From Candidatus Scalindua sp. (GTDB taxonomy: Bacteria; Planctomycetota; Brocadiia; Brocadiales; Scalinduaceae): a stretch of DNA of 57,102 nucleotides. The position numbers and the translations under genes were made by a program. The DNA is taken from positions 1 through 57,102 of the forward strand of contig JABHIW010000012.1 in the NCBI GenBank assembly GCA_018670825.1, written 5' to 3'. Each line of letters opens with the position of its first letter. Positions within the stretch are counted from its first letter, which is position 1. Shown here in pieces: positions 55,553 to 57,102 of this stretch. The notes below the pieces were generated by a model. The model had not been told where the DNA came from. It saw nothing but the letters and a program-made list of their open reading frames with translations, and searched no databases.

Positions 55553-56905
55553 ATGACTGATTCTAATCCTGATAAACAATCATCCCATAAAGACATTTGT
55601 CATGAACTTGAAGCTCATTTCAAGATTATCCAATCATGTTCTATAGAAACAGATGGGGGAGAAAGAATATTACTGGCTGCAAGGCCAGAGTCACGATATC
55701 CTTATTTTTATCCTCGTGATAGTGCATGTGCTTCCGGTCTTCTGGCGTATCTTTCCACTTCAGACCTCTCTTTTGCTGATGATGCATATAAATTGCTCAA
55801 ATCAATTGCATACTTTGTTTTAAAAGTTTTGAGAGACGATGGTTATATTGGGCAACGATACGCTCTCTCCAGAGAGGAAAAAAGTGTTTATAAGCAGGAA
55901 GATAATAATGCGCACGGCTTGATTATTCTCTCCAATTATTTACTTACTGCGGAAGCGAGAGGGGAAAATATTCAAGATATAGACAAATTTCTCCTTTCAA
56001 TAAACAGTGCCTCGCAATTTGCCATTAAGAATTATTATCGCCCTGAGATAAATCTTTTCCATTCCACTACATCTATTCACGAGTCGGCTCTTGAAGAAGG
56101 TTTCAGTTGCTGGACAAATTTTGCATATTTGAAGGCCTTTACTCTCGTTTCCAGGGTAAATGACGATTTAGATGCTCCTGATATTATTCCGGATAAAATA
56201 CTCACCTTTAAATCAGCTTTTAAGCACAATCTATTTAGTATTATGGTCTCAAATAAAAGATTTCTCAGGCGCATAGATAAGAGAGGTAATTATGATTTTA
56301 AACCCGATTTTACGCTATTAAGTCCATTCTATTTTGGTTTTGGTAATGAGGATAAAAGCCTACTTGATAATAGTGTGAGTTTTCTGGAAAGGCAGCTCTG
56401 GGATCCTGAACTGGGTATGATCCAACGGTACCTTCCATTCAGTGGAGACATTGAAATACACACTCACGCCGGTAATGGCCCCTGGCTTCAGTACACGGCA
56501 ATACTTGCCCAATATCATTACTGAAGTAAGAATGTTGAGTGTGGCGATGAATTAATAGGACTTATTGACGGCTATAAAAATGAAAAGGGAGAAATCCCTG
56601 AACATATTTCTACCTGTAAAAGATTTGATTCATTCGTGGAAACAAAATGGAAGACGGGTCTTGATTTTGCCAAGGAGTTTGATAAGCATATCCTACAGGA
56701 CAATCTGGATTTTGATAAAATTTTAGAAGAAACTAATAATATGCAGAGGGCTTACAACGAAGTGGCAGATAGATGCATGATATCTGATAATACTATGGAA
56801 GAGGGTGGATATGTCATGTTCGTTACCCCGCTGATGTGGTCTCATGTGGAATACATGAAGGCGTTGCTGTACAAACACGGTCTTTGTACTAACGATAGTC
56901 TGTAG
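55553..56905 (+). pseudogene. GH15-like glycoside hydrolase, interrupted by in-frame TGA
   Basis: The frame from 55553 runs to TGA at 56522-56524 (323 residues) and continues in the same frame to TAG at 56903-56905, 450 codons in all. The protein has the alpha/alpha-barrel pattern of GH15 glucoamylase-like enzymes: YPYFYPRDSACASGLL, DDGYIGQRYAL, EDNNAHGLIILSNYL and EGFSCWTNFAYLKA. After the stop the frame goes on as SKNVECGDELIGLI, then KWKTGLDF. TGG or CGA to TGA would explain it. Next to glycerate kinase and the synthase, a glucosylglycerate hydrolase is a reasonable guess. The stop may mean decay, a sequence error or read-through. Confidence 0.75.
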
Positions 56906-56970
56906 TGGAAACCAAAAATTTTAAATGGGTTTATAGCTGAAATAATAAGATAAAAAAAGGTGGTTAAAAT

Positions 56971-57102
56971 ATGTCCGAACTCGATTCCAATAACGCTATT
57001 ACTATATTACGAGATATTTTCTGGGTTGGCTTCCATGATAAAGAATCAGATCTCCACTGTAATTCATACATTCTAAGAGATGATCATGACGTGGTACTGA
57101 TA
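56971..57102 (+). CDS. Start of a second flavodiiron/metallo-beta-lactamase-fold protein, cut by window edge
   Basis: The first 44 codons read MSELDSNNAITILRDIFWVG and then NSYILRDDHDVVLI, the same pattern as the N-terminus of the flavodiiron protein at 52807 (IIDNIYWVG, NAYLIKDKKTALI). AGGTGG lies before the ATG. The catalytic part is beyond the window, so a diiron flavoprotein or an ODP-type protein is likely but not proven. Confidence 0.65.
   Translation, partial: MSELDSNNAITILRDIFWVGFHDKESDLHCNSYILRDDHDVVLI

Noticed and set aside
36308..56905. Reassigned stop codon (alternative genetic code)
   Set aside because: Interruptions use TAG, TGA and TAA, and the intact genes end normally at all three, so no single code change fits.
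1..57102. CRISPR array, tRNA or rRNA genes
   Set aside because: No regularly spaced repeats with spacers, and no cloverleaf or ribosomal signature, was seen by eye.

Overview
This window looks like a chromosomal segment of an AT-rich planctomycete, most plausibly an anammox-type (Brocadiales, Scalindua-like) bacterium. That placement is an inference. It rests on a small basic protein of the kind found in Planctomycetes/Verrucomicrobia (21904-22119), a 12-heme lipoprotein cytochrome, a Gram-negative envelope (MCE/Mla transport, TolC, OmpA, lipoproteins) and low GC. There is no rRNA, tRNA, intact insertion sequence or CRISPR array that I could see.

Layout. (1) 1-3870: a 5'-truncated SIR2-domain gene and a visibly GC-richer type I restriction HsdR gene, an accessory defence segment. 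(2) 3895-8985: metal handling. Two stand-alone HMA (CxxC) proteins precede a CopA-like P1B ATPase; one is a duplicate of the ATPase N-terminus. A VapB-like antitoxin with a truncated VapC remnant sits between them, and a TolC-family protein follows. (3) 9248-11909: a PfkB kinase and a convergent lipid kinase. (4) 12060-17071: an MCE (Mla-like) lipid-transport operon ending in a cNMP/PAS membrane sensor. (5) 17116-20294: a minus-strand operon of 12-heme cytochrome, thioredoxin-like protein and zinc ribbon. (6) 20804-22925: aminotransferase, small basic protein and SPOR-like protein. (7) 23537-28608: ligA, an AT-rich RecB-like nuclease and tldD. (8) 29166-36110: two SGNH hydrolases, a VWA-TSP3-OmpA lipoprotein, a 544-residue protein with weak BshC-like features plus a remnant of a paralogue, and a decayed gene. 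(9) 36308-38935: mutS interrupted by an in-frame amber codon and also carrying an altered P-loop. (10) 39148-45343: YdcF-like protein, pterin dehydratase, ferritin-like protein, GIY-YIG protein, pgi and a divergent UDP-sugar pyrophosphorylase-like protein. (11) 45577-50516: ComEA-like protein, AI-2E transporter, uvrB, nadC. (12) 50562-57102: phosphoglycosylglycerate phosphatase, GT81-like synthase, flavodiiron protein, glycerate kinase, a GH15-like gene with an in-frame TGA, and the start of a second flavodiiron-like gene.

How it fits together. The last block, with pgi and the pyrophosphorylase-like gene upstream, reads as a pathway to make glucosylglycerate (a compatible solute) and return it to glycolysis through a hydrolase and glycerate kinase. 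The MCE operon is a complete permease/ATPase/MCE/lipoprotein set. Small palindromic or inverted-repeat elements occur at several intergenic sites.

The most notable observations are the double lesion in mutS, the glucosylglycerate synthesis-and-recycling cluster with its interrupted hydrolase, the 12-heme cytochrome operon, the solitary RecB-like nuclease, and the VapB gene whose canonical start codon is ATT with an intact-looking operator and a truncated toxin.
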